This document shows, in pieces, positions 34,066-45,270 of a stretch of DNA of 64,000 nucleotides (position 1 is its first letter; every line of letters begins with the position of its first letter). The stretch spans positions 1,426,001-1,490,000 of the forward strand of contig JARHVA010001739.1 in NCBI GenBank assembly GCA_037957365.1, read 5' to 3'. A program made the translations under genes and the position numbers. Origin of the DNA: Torreya grandis (taxonomy: Eukaryota > Streptophyta > Pinopsida > Cupressales > Taxaceae). The notes below the pieces were generated by a model that did not search any database, had not been told where the DNA came from, and worked only from the letters and a program-made list of their open reading frames with translations.

Positions 34066-34860
34066 ACACATGGATAATAGCACACCCATCAACATCCTCT
34101 TCTATTAATGATGCTTTGCAACATATCAAAGTATAGCATATGGAAAATATGATTCATAACTCCAACTGTAAAGGCCTAAAACAAGAAATGAGTTACACTA
34201 AATCTTACAACTACTAATAAAGATCACAACATTCATCATCTATCTACCCACTATCACATCCTGTAAGTGGTGAATTGCCAACACTGCAATAATCACTAAT
34301 GCAACTACAAGACAAGTTTGTTAATGTAAAAAAAATACATAAATCATTATGATCATGTCATAATACACTACCTAGATATGGGTCTTAATATGATAAACAA
34401 CTATGAAAACAACAAATAGTGTATAGTGTCTAGCATTTCAAACATTTCCCAATAGGGTCTGACAAATGCATCTAATCATACACATGCCAAAAATAGATGC
34501 ATCCCAAAATAGCAGTTAAGCATGAAACTAAACACTGTCAATTTACATCAACCTATGCAACTGCTATCAAATCTCCCAAGCTGATCAATGAGTTAAATAC
34601 CTTAACAATTCAACAAGAAACTCATAAATCTAACACTAGAGATTCCAAAAAAATAGAGCTTTCCAAAACATAAGTGTGAGAATTAAAAACTTTGCATGAT
34701 GAACTTGTCTCAAAATTTTCCCACTATAATAGCTCCAAAATGCATATATCAAAGCATGGGTAAATTTCCTTTGTCAACATACAACAAGGATCCCAAAATT
34801 TTTTTTCAACATAAATGCATTATCAATCCAATAATCATGACAACATGAAATTAAGAAAGT
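34066..34860. other. C interior, unassigned
   Basis: AT-rich with no coding signal on either strand that I can identify. It lies downstream of the C coding relic in the transcription sense. Confidence 0.4.
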
Positions 34861-35965
34861 GTTTACTAAACCTCTTTATCAGATTCTCCTATTTAGGGTG
34901 TTTAATTTCCTTAGTTGATTTATTGACATCTGCATGGGTTGATTTAGGATTGACTTCATTAATTCCTTTATCAATAGGTTTATATACCATCTTCTTACCA
35001 TTACCAAGATGGTGGGATGGTCAAAGTTTCCAACACTTCTCAACCCGATGTCCACTCACATGACAATGAGTGAAAACATCCCTCTTCTTAGGTGAGGTCA
35101 CCTTTTTGCCATTTCTCACTTTGCCATTATGAGAATGGTATTTAGAAACTACAAGCTACTTCAGTAAAGCTTGTATTTTCCAATAATATGTGGCACAATG
35201 GTTATTCAATCAACAAAATGTACAAGAAAAAGAATGCAATATCTTCTGAATATCAAAACAAAATTTCTTAAATGGCATAAGTGAATCATAAGTCTTAGAA
35301 TTCACATTCTTATTGGTGATTTTTATAGTGTAATAATGAGGAGGTGGAATCTCAATACCTTTTTTACCTAATTTCTTACACCACTCATCATTCCTTCACA
35401 AGGAAGAATTCTACTCTTCTAGTGGCCTCGGATCTTGGCTATTATAAGCTTGTCCTCTTTCAACAATGGAGGAACTCTTTCAAACATCCACTTTCTCACT
35501 AAAGTAATCCAATCCTGTATAATGAGATCTATGCTCTACCTCTATTAGGTTAGAAATACCTTGGCCATTCTTACCAAGACCCCTTCCATCAAATCCCATT
35601 TTCAATAAAAATCTAGATCCAATGCCCTTAGTGTGTTTTTTAAAACTACCAAAAGCAACATCTGAAACATCTAAAACTAAAGGGACAATAGTAATACATG
35701 ATAAAAAACTTATAATGCAATCATCTATCATAGTGCCTGCATTTATAGTAGAAGGAATTTATCTTTCTACACTCTGAATCTGTGCCAAGAGCTCATCCTT
35801 GGTTTGTAACTCAGATTTTGGGCAAGAAATATCCTCATCCAAAGAGTACGATGAATCTCTTAGGAAAGCATTCTCTTCTTAAATATGTTGGTTAATCACC
35901 TAAAGCTCATCAAGCATTTCTCTTTTCAAGGCTTTGCCCATGGCTTCCTATTTCCTACAAACAAC
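34861..35965 (-). pseudogene. C-encoded G-patch and zinc-knuckle protein relic
   Basis: One broken frame reads on the minus strand. It starts MGKALKREMLDEL (near 35940), then an acidic, possibly helical region (SYSLDEDISCPKSELQTKDE), then an open stretch of 83 codons (35480-35731) with a clear G-patch: [20 protein letters not shown] followed by GKNGQGISN. Further on (about 35028-35075) comes a zinc knuckle, THCHVSGHRVEKCWKL (CxxxGHxxxxC with an upstream position lost or shifted), and a Lys-rich tail. G-patches contact RNA helicases or nucleic acid, and zinc knuckles bind RNA. The likely role is gag-like RNA binding. There are four or more stops. It is the only coding relic in C. Confidence 0.72.
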
Positions 35966-36094
35966 CTAATTCCACAAAATGCACACTAAAAGTGGAATAA
36001 CAACAAATCCAAAAAGTCTACAATACTATAGAAAACCAAACTAAACACAACTGATATCAAATACACACAATCAGATGCTATCTTAACACACTAA

Positions 36095-36108
36095 CTGCTA
36101 TGATACCA
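36095..36108 (-). other. C primer-binding site (initiator tRNA-Met type)
   Basis: Minus strand TGGTATCATAGCAG, four bases from the right LTR. It is the usual TGGTATCAGAGC primer site with one change. Confidence 0.75.
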
Positions 36109-36513
36109 AACTTGATCCATAAAATCTACATTGATTTCCATGTACAAAAAAGTTTACAATGGATACTTTTATCAAACACTCATTTTCCTGATATACTCAA
36201 AGGAATTATAACAAGTTTGACCTTTTAAATGTTTTTTTCAAGGTTGATAAACAAATGAAGTGTATTGCAACTCATTCATCAAAATCGTTCAACCTATTTC
36301 TAAACCCAAAGTGCTCAATTCTTTGTTAAGTTATCATATTTAGATAGTTGTGCATTCAATATTGATTAATAAACATGATTAATCAAAATACAAAAAAATA
36401 ATGCACAAATAGAAATTACCCATGACAAGCATGTGATAATGGAGTTCACCCGCTGCTCAGGCTATGTCTTTAGGTTCACTTAGAATATGAACTAATCCAT
36501 TTCCATGAATTTC

Positions 36514-37395
36514 TGATAGGACCTAGGTTCCTCAAAGCTCTGACACCACTTGTCAGAATTAAGAGCACATATGACTACCTTTGTATAAGCAACTAAATGC
36601 GGAATTTAACCAGAAGTAACAAGTAACTAGAAATAAGAAAAAACACAGAATATGAGAGGCAACACACAATTGTATTCAACTTATTCCAAAAGGAAATTAC
36701 AATAAAGAGATCACACTCTTTCATCCACTTAGTGGGCATACCAGTAATCTTCCCTCAAGAGTTATCTTCTCTCAATACAGGTCACAACAAACAACTCAAA
36801 CATAGAGATGTTGTTCACCTCAACCAGTCAGTATCAATATTGCCAGTACAACTGAGTATGCAACATACTCCAAGTAGATCTCACCTGATCTTGCTCCTTG
36901 ATGTATTGATGTCATCTTTGATCTTGCTACCCCATAGATCTCCTTTGACCTCACACACACACTGCAGATCAACTGACCTTACTTACCCATGTAGATCTCC
37001 CACTTGATCTTGCACAACTTGCAGATTAACCTGATCTTACATACCCTGGAAGAACCCTTATGATTCCACCATCGGAAGAACTCTTCTAGTTCTACACTTT
37101 ACAATACAGCCCCATGGGTCTATTATATAGATCCCATGCATACAATAATTAGACAAGCAACTCAAGACTAAAATTAGTCTTTAACATGCAAACAACTGGT
37201 TCATTAACAAACTATTCGTGAAACTGTAGTTCTAGAATCACACAGGCGATCGACGTCGGCCGATCCCTGACTGATGTCAGTTTCTTTCTATCGACCTATG
37301 ACCGACGTCGATTGGCCTGTTGACGTTGGTGACTGTGACACTCAGCACTTTCCATGTTTGCATCTGGGTGAAGCTTTTAGCTCCACAACCTAACA
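36514..37395 (-). repeat. D left LTR (882 bp)
   Basis: From TGATAGGACC to ACAACCTAACA. Its first 215 bp are nearly identical to the start of the right LTR. It contains a minus TATA (CTATATAATA, 37121-37130) and the GACGTCGG motif cluster at 37245-37335. Confidence 0.87.
37121..37130 (-). promoter_or_regulatory. TATA box of D left LTR
   Basis: Minus strand CTATATAATA. A matching TATA-rich site is at 38653-38664 in the right LTR. Confidence 0.5.
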
Positions 37396-37414
37396 ATCTC
37401 CCACTTGGAGATAA
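37396..37414 (-). other. D polypurine tract
   Basis: Minus strand TCTCCAAGTGGGAGAT abuts the LTR start TGTTAGG. This is the classical copia-type tract. Confidence 0.75.
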
Positions 37415-37680
37415 ACAGCTGCACCTATACCTGTACCAGTACATTATCTAATCTATATCCTGGCTTGTATCCCTCTTCAAGATCAATCTTGAAGACCAAC
37501 CACCACACACCCTATGGTGCTACACCTATGTCTAAATTACTCCATTCTCAGCTTACCTTCTTCTGCAATTGCTATACTCCCACTCAATCAGAAACCCCTG
37601 AGAGTGACCTGTAATCAAAAAACACTTAACACACTCTGTGACCAAGGTGTTAGTGAACCTCGCTCTGAGAACCTCCAACC

Positions 37681-37694
37681 TCGCTCTGATACCA
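37681..37694 (-). other. D primer-binding site (initiator tRNA-Met)
   Basis: Minus strand TGGTATCAGAGCGA, two bases from the right LTR. It is an exact initiator-Met primer match over TGGTATCAGAGC. Confidence 0.85.
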
Positions 37695-37696
37695 AT

Positions 37697-38993
37697 TGAT
37701 AGGACCTAGGTTCCTCAAAGCTCTGACACCACTTGTCAGAATTAAGAGCACATATGACTACCTTTGTATAAGCAACTAAATGCAGAATTTAACCAGAAGT
37801 AACAAGTAACTAGAAATCAGAAATAACATAGAATATGAGAGGCAACACACAATTGTATTCAACTCATTCCAGAAGGAAATTACAATAAAGAGATCACACT
37901 CTTTCATCCACTTTTTAGGACCCGGAAGCATAATTGATTACCATGTACAAGCAACTAAATGCGGAATTTAACCAGAAGTAACAAGTAACTAGAATTTAGA
38001 AATAACACAGAATATGAGAGACAATACCCAATTGTATTAATACTCTTCCAGAAAGAAATTACAATGAAGAGATGCCACACACTTCCACACCTTATAGGCT
38101 TCCCACACCAAGTGTACAGTAATTCACCTTCAAGAGTTCACTCTCTCAATTATGGTCCCAACACACAACTCAAACACAGAGTTGGTGTTCACCTCCAACC
38201 AGTCAGTATCACTACTACCAGTACACAAGTACTCCACGTACTCCACGACTGATTACACACCATACTCCAAGTATATCTCCCCTGATCTTGCTACCTGTTG
38301 TGTTGCTAATCTCCCTGATCTTGCTGCCACCTGCAGATCAACTTGGTTTTGCAACACCTGCAAACCTAGACCACGTACACACACACACCTACAAATCAAT
38401 GATCTTACTTACACATGTAGATCTCTCTACACCCTGAAGAACTCTTGTCCTTGCCTCACCAAGTCCTTATGATTCTCCAAACTAGTACCCTGATGGATCT
38501 TCTACCAGATCTTGCTATCCCACAGATCTAACTGATCATACACACTCGACACCCCTGTGTAACTAGGAGGAGCTACCCTTGCTCTCTTCACACTGAAGGA
38601 TCTAACCAAGCTCAACTCTAACTAGCACACTTTACAATACAGCCCATGAGTCTATTATATATATCCCATGCATAAAATAATTAGACATCTAATTACAATA
38701 ATTAGATCCACAACTCAAGACTAAAATTAGCCTTTTACATGCAAACAACCGGTTTGTTAACAAACTATTCATGAACTAGCAGTTTTGGAACCACACAGGT
38801 GATCGACATCGGTCCCTGTCTGGCTAGAGATGACCGACATCAGTTGATACCTGACCGATGTCGGTTGCTCTGCTCACTAGATATGACTGACGTCAGTTGA
38901 TCAGCCTGATGTTGATTGCTCTGCAACTCAACAACCTCTCAATAACCTCCTCCATGTTTGCATCAGTGAAGCTTTTAGCTCCACAACCTAACA
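37697..38993 (-). repeat. D right LTR (1297 bp), chimeric
   Basis: Bases 37697-37915 match the left LTR start almost exactly. At about 37916 the sequence restarts with TTTAGGACCCGGAAGC and a second, more diverged copy of the LTR beginning (CAAGCAACTAAATGCGG again) and then runs through the remaining LTR to 38993. This repeats about 200 bp inside one LTR. Confidence 0.75.
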
Positions 38994-39564
38994 ATTTCAA
39001 GTACATGGATAAACATTAAAATTTTAAAATGGATACTCAAACATTGTAAAAACTTAGCAATAGACCTTCAAAAAGACCTGGTATCCACGAATGAACTTTC
39101 CACCTTCTTGTTGCAAAAGCAATCTCACATTCCAACAGTTCTTCACCAAAAGTATCCTTAAGGGATTTAAAAAGTGGCTCAAACAAACTCAAATTATAAA
39201 AATACACATATGGATGGATCCATCTCAGATTATAAACAACTCTTTAGTTTACTCCAAAGTCTAAAAAGCTCTCTAAGTCCTTCAAAACTTAGGATATATG
39301 CAGAGTAGTCTCTATATTAACCATTACACAATCTATAAAGCTTCACTTTGAGGCATTAAAAATGGCACAAAACAACCTCAAATCTAGACACTCATCATAT
39401 TACTAGAACTATCTCAGAGTCTAGAATATATCACTAGTTTACTCTGAAGCCTAGAAATCAATATAAGTGCCTCAAAACTGAGGAAGAGTAAAAATGAGTC
39501 CTTATGCCTTATCACAATCAATTGAAACTTGGTATTCTAATACATATTCATGGATTTATATAGT

Positions 39565-39750
39565 CATTTAGGGTTGTGGGTGTAGTGGTAAGGCCTTATT
39601 TTTTTTCTTGGAGGTCGGGAGTTCAATTCCCAACTTGACAAATACACGCTCCAAGGCTTATCATTATCCCACATTGCTTAAGATGACATTGGCATTGAAA
39701 ATATTGAACCTTCAAAAACCCCATATGATGTCAAAGATCAAAACTAAAAC
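39565..39750 (+). repeat. tRNA-like head (SINE-like) in C right LTR
   Basis: Counterpart of 33120-33300: A box TGGGTGTAGTGG (39577-39588) and B box AGTTCAATTCC (39620-39630). Its presence in both LTRs shows the capture predates insertion of C. Confidence 0.55.
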
Positions 39751-40133
39751 CAATTTGTTTTTACATAAAATAACTACCACATGTCACGTCTTCATTGGTC
39801 CACACTTCTATCATGTCATCACTTTGACCAAGTTTGACTAGTCATAACTTCAGCATATAGACTTAGATTTGGTCTGTTCAAAATGTGTCAGAAAGCTTAT
39901 GACAAGATCTACATCATGGAACTAGATTTAAAACATTACATGATGGTTAATTTTTTTAGTTGACCAGATTTGACTGTTAGTTGACCTAGTTTGACTGGAA
40001 CTTTGATTGGTTATACACATATGAGATCCATTTCCAAAGTTCCACATACTATAAAAAATATCTTGATAAGATATTCACAATGGTATAAGCTTTAGTCTGA
40101 TCTAAGACCTTTGCCAAATTGACCTCTAAATCA

Positions 40134-40700
40134 AGCCTAGATAAAGATTATCTAGTCCTTGATCATATCCACAAGAACACCTAGTAATGCCTAGGGAAAT
40201 ATTCTTCCACTCAAATAAGGGAGGGCATAACATATAATAACTATCATCATCATGGTCATCAACCATCTCCCATCCCTATCCATGTGATACATATCTTTGA
40301 AATAAAATCCACCTAGATATCATCTTGCCTATACAAAATCCTCTCCAAATAGTTTATCCATATAATCATCCTACTCATTACTACAAATATGCTTTATTTC
40401 CTGGCTTTGTATTGGTAGTCTTAAGATCCTGTGAATTTACTCTAGCAGAATCAAGATCTCTCCTATTGGCAACAAAAAGGTGTTGGTAGCCAGATCCCAT
40501 CTCTTGATGAGGGATACCATCATTGCATCATCTTGAGGCACACATCGATAGTATCACATGCCCCCAAGCCTACTAATATAATGTGATCCCAATCTACTGG
40601 GGTTATGTCCTTATGAACATCATCTAAGAGTGGTGGCACTTAGTCTCACATTGCTAACATCACCCTCATCTACAAGGTTAGATAAATGATTTAGATTAAC
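40134..40700 (-). pseudogene. B antisense ORF, N-terminal part: plant mobile domain start
   Basis: The minus strand from about 40560 reads VPQDDAMMVSLIKRWDLATN then TFLLPIGEILILLE and HRILRLPI. This is the hallmark opening of plant mobile domains (a W..xTxTF..P.GE...L.D.....G.P pattern). It then continues as YALPYLSGRIFP and reaches the C insertion in frame-like fashion; the sequence resumes at 32149 on the other side of C. PMD proteins (MAIN/MAIL1 family in Arabidopsis) act in chromatin silencing, and PMDs are also carried by plant transposons. Here it is antisense to B's pol. Two to three stops interrupt it. Confidence 0.72.
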
Positions 40701-42268
40701 CTACACTTTCTTAAGCAATGCAAACATTCTAACCCCTCCCAACCTCTTCAATTACAACCTAACCTATCTTGAGCCTAAGTCTAAAAAATACTCCTAAGTC
40801 TAGGTTTATAACCCTAAGCTAATCTTATATACACTCTAAGATAATTTGAAAAACAACTTAACCTCTCCAAACAACTTTCCCCTTTACCCTTTCCTTTAAA
40901 CGTTGATGATGATTGAGTCTCGATCAACATCAGTTCCTTGTGGAATCATTGTTGATCAACCCTTGACTGGCACCAGTTGAGATTATGGATCAGTGTTGAT
41001 CCCAACTTGATCGATGTCAGTTGATAACAACTAGTGTCAGTCACTATAGACCCAATCGATGACCCCAAAACCCTAATTCCCACCAACATACCTCAACTCA
41101 TCTAATCTACCCTCTCCCCCTTTACCAAATTTCTAACCTACACATATTTTACCTACCTACCCACCAAATTTCTCTAACCTACAACATTTCAAAAGTAAAA
41201 ACATAAAAATGCCCTCCCAATTTAAACAACACTAGCAACAATTGAATAAACTAAACCAAGTAAACCACACCACCTACCTCATTTCTCATATGCCTCCATG
41301 GTGGAGCTTTCTATACTACTGCAACTCACCCCCACCCCTGGATCATCCTCCAACTTGTTATATCTTTCTAAAACTTTTTCCTACCTAGTCCCACCTTCTA
41401 CATGGTACTCTCTCTCTCTCTAATCAATCCTACTCTTGGCCCATGGTCTAATCACGTTAATCATGTAAACCACAACTTCTTTCACACAACACTCATTTCC
41501 ACTTCAAAAAAATGTCAATCATAACACCAATATGCCAAAACTAGAAGGATTTGACATTTTAGGTCATTGGTAACCCTTTTTAGAGTTTGGTTAGTGACTG
41601 TTACCGATCACCTTTTGGGTTAGGTCAATTGATGCTAGTCAACCCTTATTGACATCAGTCGAACCCATTATGGTTTTAAACCCTTCCCTTCCATTTTTAA
41701 CCTTAAATATCCTTTTATTTACACCCACCCACCCCTTCCAATATTACCATTGGTCACTTAATACCACCTACTCCCATCATTCTGACAACCACATCTCGAT
41801 AACTTTATAACACTTTGTATCCTCACCTTGTCATGATACACGACATTATACTCAACTGTGATAATTCAGGTGTAAATTTTTTAACTACATTTGAATGCAT
41901 TGACTTATAGTTATATCACCCATGACCACTTCCATTTACTCAAGATCACCCTAATTTTGACCCCTTGATAATATAGACACCTTTTTTTATAGACTTGAAT
42001 TTATAAGTGCACCCATATATGCAATGCTTAATGCTGATGACCTAGTTCACTTATCACTTTTCCTCCTTATATCACCCTTATTTACCACTTTGTACCACCT
42101 TAATAAATTTTTTTCCACTCATACATAGTTGTCAAACACACACTCAACTTTGTTTTCACCTCATCACATCCCAGTTTGAGGGGGAACACCTCCTCCCATA
42201 CTCGGGACATCTAACTTGCCACTACACTTATTGTTTTTTTTTTGTAGCTTGAGGATGCAACCTACACA
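40701..42268. other. B spacer before 3' LTR, with GATGTCAGT-type motifs
   Basis: No coding signal found. It contains several degenerate motifs like TCGATGTCAGTTGAT (about 40915-41065 and 41620-41670) that also occur in B's LTR and in D. The remainder is Thr/Pro-codon-like CT-rich sequence with no frame. Confidence 0.5.
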
Positions 42269-42284
42269 ACAAAAAGGGGAGAAA
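42269..42284 (+). other. B polypurine tract
   Basis: ACAAAAAGGGGAGAAA runs straight into the LTR start TGTAAACAC. It primes plus-strand synthesis in LTR elements. Confidence 0.85.
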
Positions 42285-43852
42285 TGTAAACACTAGAAAA
42301 CTGCACAGTTATAGTCATCATAAGATACCCCTTGGCCCCTTTGGCTCCCTTGGGTTAGGATTAATTATTAAAATCCTTTAACACACCCATTCACCCTCTT
42401 TTGGCTAATTTAATTAAGTTAATTAATTAAAAATGCCTATTTACACCTCCTCACCCAAACCCATTGCTAATTTATCAACACCTAGCCTTAGGACTAATTC
42501 CCACCTAGACATTTAATGCCCTAACCCACTAGACTTATTCCTCATACATCCCAATGCAACTTTTATTAACCTCATACCATTTTCATCAATTTTAATAACC
42601 AATCATAAGTGTAAATGCTTATTTTTGGCAAACTTGGACTTATTCTCCTTGACTGATGTCAGTCACCCCTTGATCGGTACTAGTTAACTAGGATCAATTA
42701 TGGTAAATTTAATGTAACCCAAAATCCTTGCCTCAGGAGGTTGAATCTATATTTTTTCCAAGAAACTCAGACTCTCAGGAAAATCAAAGATCCTATTTGA
42801 ACCAACAATAAGACCAGAGACATTCAAGTGCTTCAGCAACTCATCACAAAGAGCTAAAGTATTATTACTCTGATCATATTGCTCTAGGATCCCACATAGT
42901 TTGCACTCAACCCTCAATATTCCTTCAAGACAACAAATTCAAAAGTTAAGTATTTACACTTACATCAAGTTATGTTATTATCTTTAGTTATTTCATTATT
43001 TTCACCCATTTTCTCATTTTTCCCATATTCCCCTTTGTGTTGGAGTTCTACAACCTCCCACCAAATCACCTATAGACCATTCTCAATCACTTGAACACCC
43101 AACTCCTGAGTTTGACACTTTTGAGAATTCATTTTAAATTCATGACCATTCCCTAACCTATAAATAAATCATAAATACCCTCTAACAACCAACCCAATAT
43201 CCATTTTTACCCAAAGTAAAACTTACAGTAACCAACAACAATCATCTCTAATCAACATCGATTGTCTTTTGACCGGTGATGTTTGTCCTTAATTGGCACT
43301 AGTTTCATGGTGAGCAGTGTTGATCACTGTGTATTTTATTTTGCCCAAAATAACAAGCAAATATTTCCTATCTGCCTTCATCAAAATTCTAGTTTTTGAG
43401 TTTTTATCACACCAAAGAGGCCTAAACTATTTTTTGAAAAGGGTTTGAATATTTTAGAACTATTTTTTTATAAGTTATTGCTATTTTAATCAAAATCACT
43501 TGTTTCTCTTCAAAAGCATCTCTTGCATTAAGTTTCTATATTTTCTATTATTTCATGCAAGCACCTATTTCCATTTATCAGAACTTAATTGTCGTAAAGA
43601 GTGGATTGAAAATGTCCAAGGAAGTCTAGCGAATCTTGGATATAGCTCATGCTAGGTAATCCAACCATATATCTTACTAATCCACCCTTTTCTAGTTTTT
43701 TTCTTATCTATAGATCATACTTCTGAACCAAAGAGGAGTATCTACAATAGAATGGGTTACAAAGTGCACGACATCCAAGATCTTCTTATCTCACCCTTAT
43801 ACAAGTTTTACTCTCCTCTAAAGGAAAATGAACATGAAAAAATAGTGAAAAA
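42285..43852 (+). repeat. B 3' LTR (1568 bp, full length)
   Basis: Matches the 5' LTR at both ends, with 714 extra bases (42964-43677) between two CTTAC copies. Contains GATGTCAGT-like motifs at about 42650-42690 and 43255-43330. Confidence 0.8.
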
Positions 43853-43857
43853 AGCAT

Positions 43858-45270
43858 ATTTATAATTGTGAAGGATGATATATCATGGTTATAATGAGTC
43901 ATAGTGTAGACTCATCAGTTTGTCTATTAAAATTCATCACCTAAACTACTAGCTCATTTGGATGAAAAGGGAGAGAGAGAACATAAAGTAAACCTATCCT
44001 AATGAGGTGATGCACCAATTTTAACCAGAATAGTACCAACTAATTGCAAGTACACATCAAACACAAGCCTAACCTTTACATACACTAATCCAGATCTACC
44101 CCTTGCATTAGTATTTATCATGGAGGTTTGTGAAGCAAAATTAATCTAAGAGGACTAAACAAAAGGTCATAACATGCCAATAGTGTATAGACAAATCTAT
44201 AAAAATCATGTAACACTTCATTAGAACACTTCAAGAGACCTGTAATATACTTTCAAAGATGAATATGAATATAAATGAGGACAACATGATAAGGAAGAGA
44301 ATCTATCACTTAACAAAATCAACTAGTTAACAAACACATTGAAAAACTCATGTAGAAGGTAAAACAAATCATTATTTATTGATAAGATGATGCAAATTAT
44401 CAGTGTTTCACCATACTCAGGTGGAGGATACAAAATTAGCCAAAAGTGGCTTAATATATAGAGAATGTGAGAGAGAAGAGAAGAAGGGTATAGGAGAGAG
44501 AGAGTATACAAATTTCATGTGAGTTATAAAAATAAGAGTTATATAAATATCTCAATAGGTCCAAGATTCCATGTGTATCTCCTCTAAAGATGCTCTAACT
44601 CTCCAAGTGGTGTGGGAATTGAAAAGCTTATTTGACACCTATACTAGCTTCTTGGCATGTTAAAGGACAAGTGGCCTTATTGATGGTCAGATCATTTTAT
44701 CCTATCTTTTTGTTTCAATCTTGACACCTCTCAATTGACCCAAATAAGTTCTTTTTGACACATCACCTCTTTATTTTTCAAGGTGTTTAAAAAACTCTTC
44801 ATCTCCTTAGGCCTATTTTGCACACAAGTGTCAAAACTTGGATTTGTCTTCTTCATCTCATAAAAAATTCATGGATGGCCTATTTACACCATATTATACT
44901 TGGAAAAATCCATTTTTAGGCCTAAAACTAATCCCAATAAGTAGTTCTCTAGCAAAAGCCTCAAATAGACTTTCTTGCTTGTTGACTTAAAATGATGTAA
45001 ACCTCCTTGTGTGGATAAAATTATAAATGATTGTGAGAATATAAGGGTATATTCTAGAATCCATTATGGCATTATATCTCTACGTTCAATTTCATGCTCT
45101 GAGAGTGAGTAGAGATGCCCTTTTTTCCCCTTCTCTCTCCTAACTAGGCCTGCCTACCAAGAGAGTGAAAAATGATTATACAAGATCCAAACACATTCCA
45201 AAACCCAAATAATCATTTTATTTACTTAGACAATGTCCTCCCCCTCCTCCATGCCAAATTTGAAGTTTTG
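43858..45270 (-). other. Unassigned; possible continuation of E0 LTR
   Basis: If B sits in the E0 LTR, this flank is E0 LTR. It has a minus-strand TATA-like site (CTCTATATATTAAG, about 44449-44462) and GA-rich stretches, which would fit a promoter region. There is no second copy in the window to compare with, so this is inference only. Confidence 0.3.

Larger units (their letters stand above)
36514..38993 (-). mobile_element. D: short non-autonomous LTR element in C's LTR
   Basis: Bounded by TGATAGGACC and CCTAACA and flanked by perfect ATTTC duplications (36509-36513, 38994-38998). The uninterrupted C LTR at the same place has ATTTC once. The interior is only 301 bp and has a minus-strand initiator-Met primer site and a copia-style purine tract but no coding. 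It is therefore a small non-autonomous element, like a TRIM in interior size but with longer LTRs. The right LTR is longer than the left one and looks chimeric. Confidence 0.88.
32150..40133 (-). mobile_element. C: non-autonomous LTR element inserted in B's antisense frame, containing D
   Basis: LTRs at 32150-33690 and 36113-40133 (the latter interrupted by D) share ends TGATC and GATCA/AATCA. An initiator-Met-type primer site on the minus strand touches the right LTR and a purine tract touches the left one, so the element is transcribed on the minus strand. Flanks GGCCC and AGCCT may be a duplication altered by two transitions. The interior of 2.4 kb has no RT, integrase or protease; it carries a G-patch and zinc-knuckle coding relic. 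It would need enzymes from another element. Primer and purine-tract style suggest Ty1/copia ancestry, but this is not proven. Confidence 0.83.
36113..40133 (-). repeat. C right LTR (5' LTR in transcription sense), split by D
   Basis: Matches the left LTR from TGATCCATAAAATC to CTCTAAATCA once 36514-38998 (D plus one ATTTC) is removed, leaving about 1.54 kb. Divergence from the left LTR is visible throughout, mostly transitions. Confidence 0.85.
18694..43852 (+). mobile_element. B: Ty3/gypsy Tat-like element carrying nested C and D
   Basis: LTR-like repeats at 18694-19536 and 42285-43852 flank a plus-strand gag-protease-RT-RNase H-archaeal RNase H-integrase relic. A purine tract (AAAAAGGGGAGAAA) sits directly before the right LTR and a primer-like site after the left one. 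Flanking bases GACAT (18689-18693) and AGCAT (43853-43857) could be a decayed 5-bp duplication. Between integrase and the 3' LTR lies a long spacer with an antisense plant-mobile-domain frame, into which C (with D inside) is inserted. Without C and D, B would be about 17 kb. The right LTR is 725 bp longer because the left one lost an internal block. Confidence 0.85.

Noticed and set aside
42964..43677. Separate transposon inserted in B's 3' LTR with CTTAC duplication
   Set aside because: No terminal repeats or coding; motif content matches the LTR, so a deletion in the 5' LTR is simpler.
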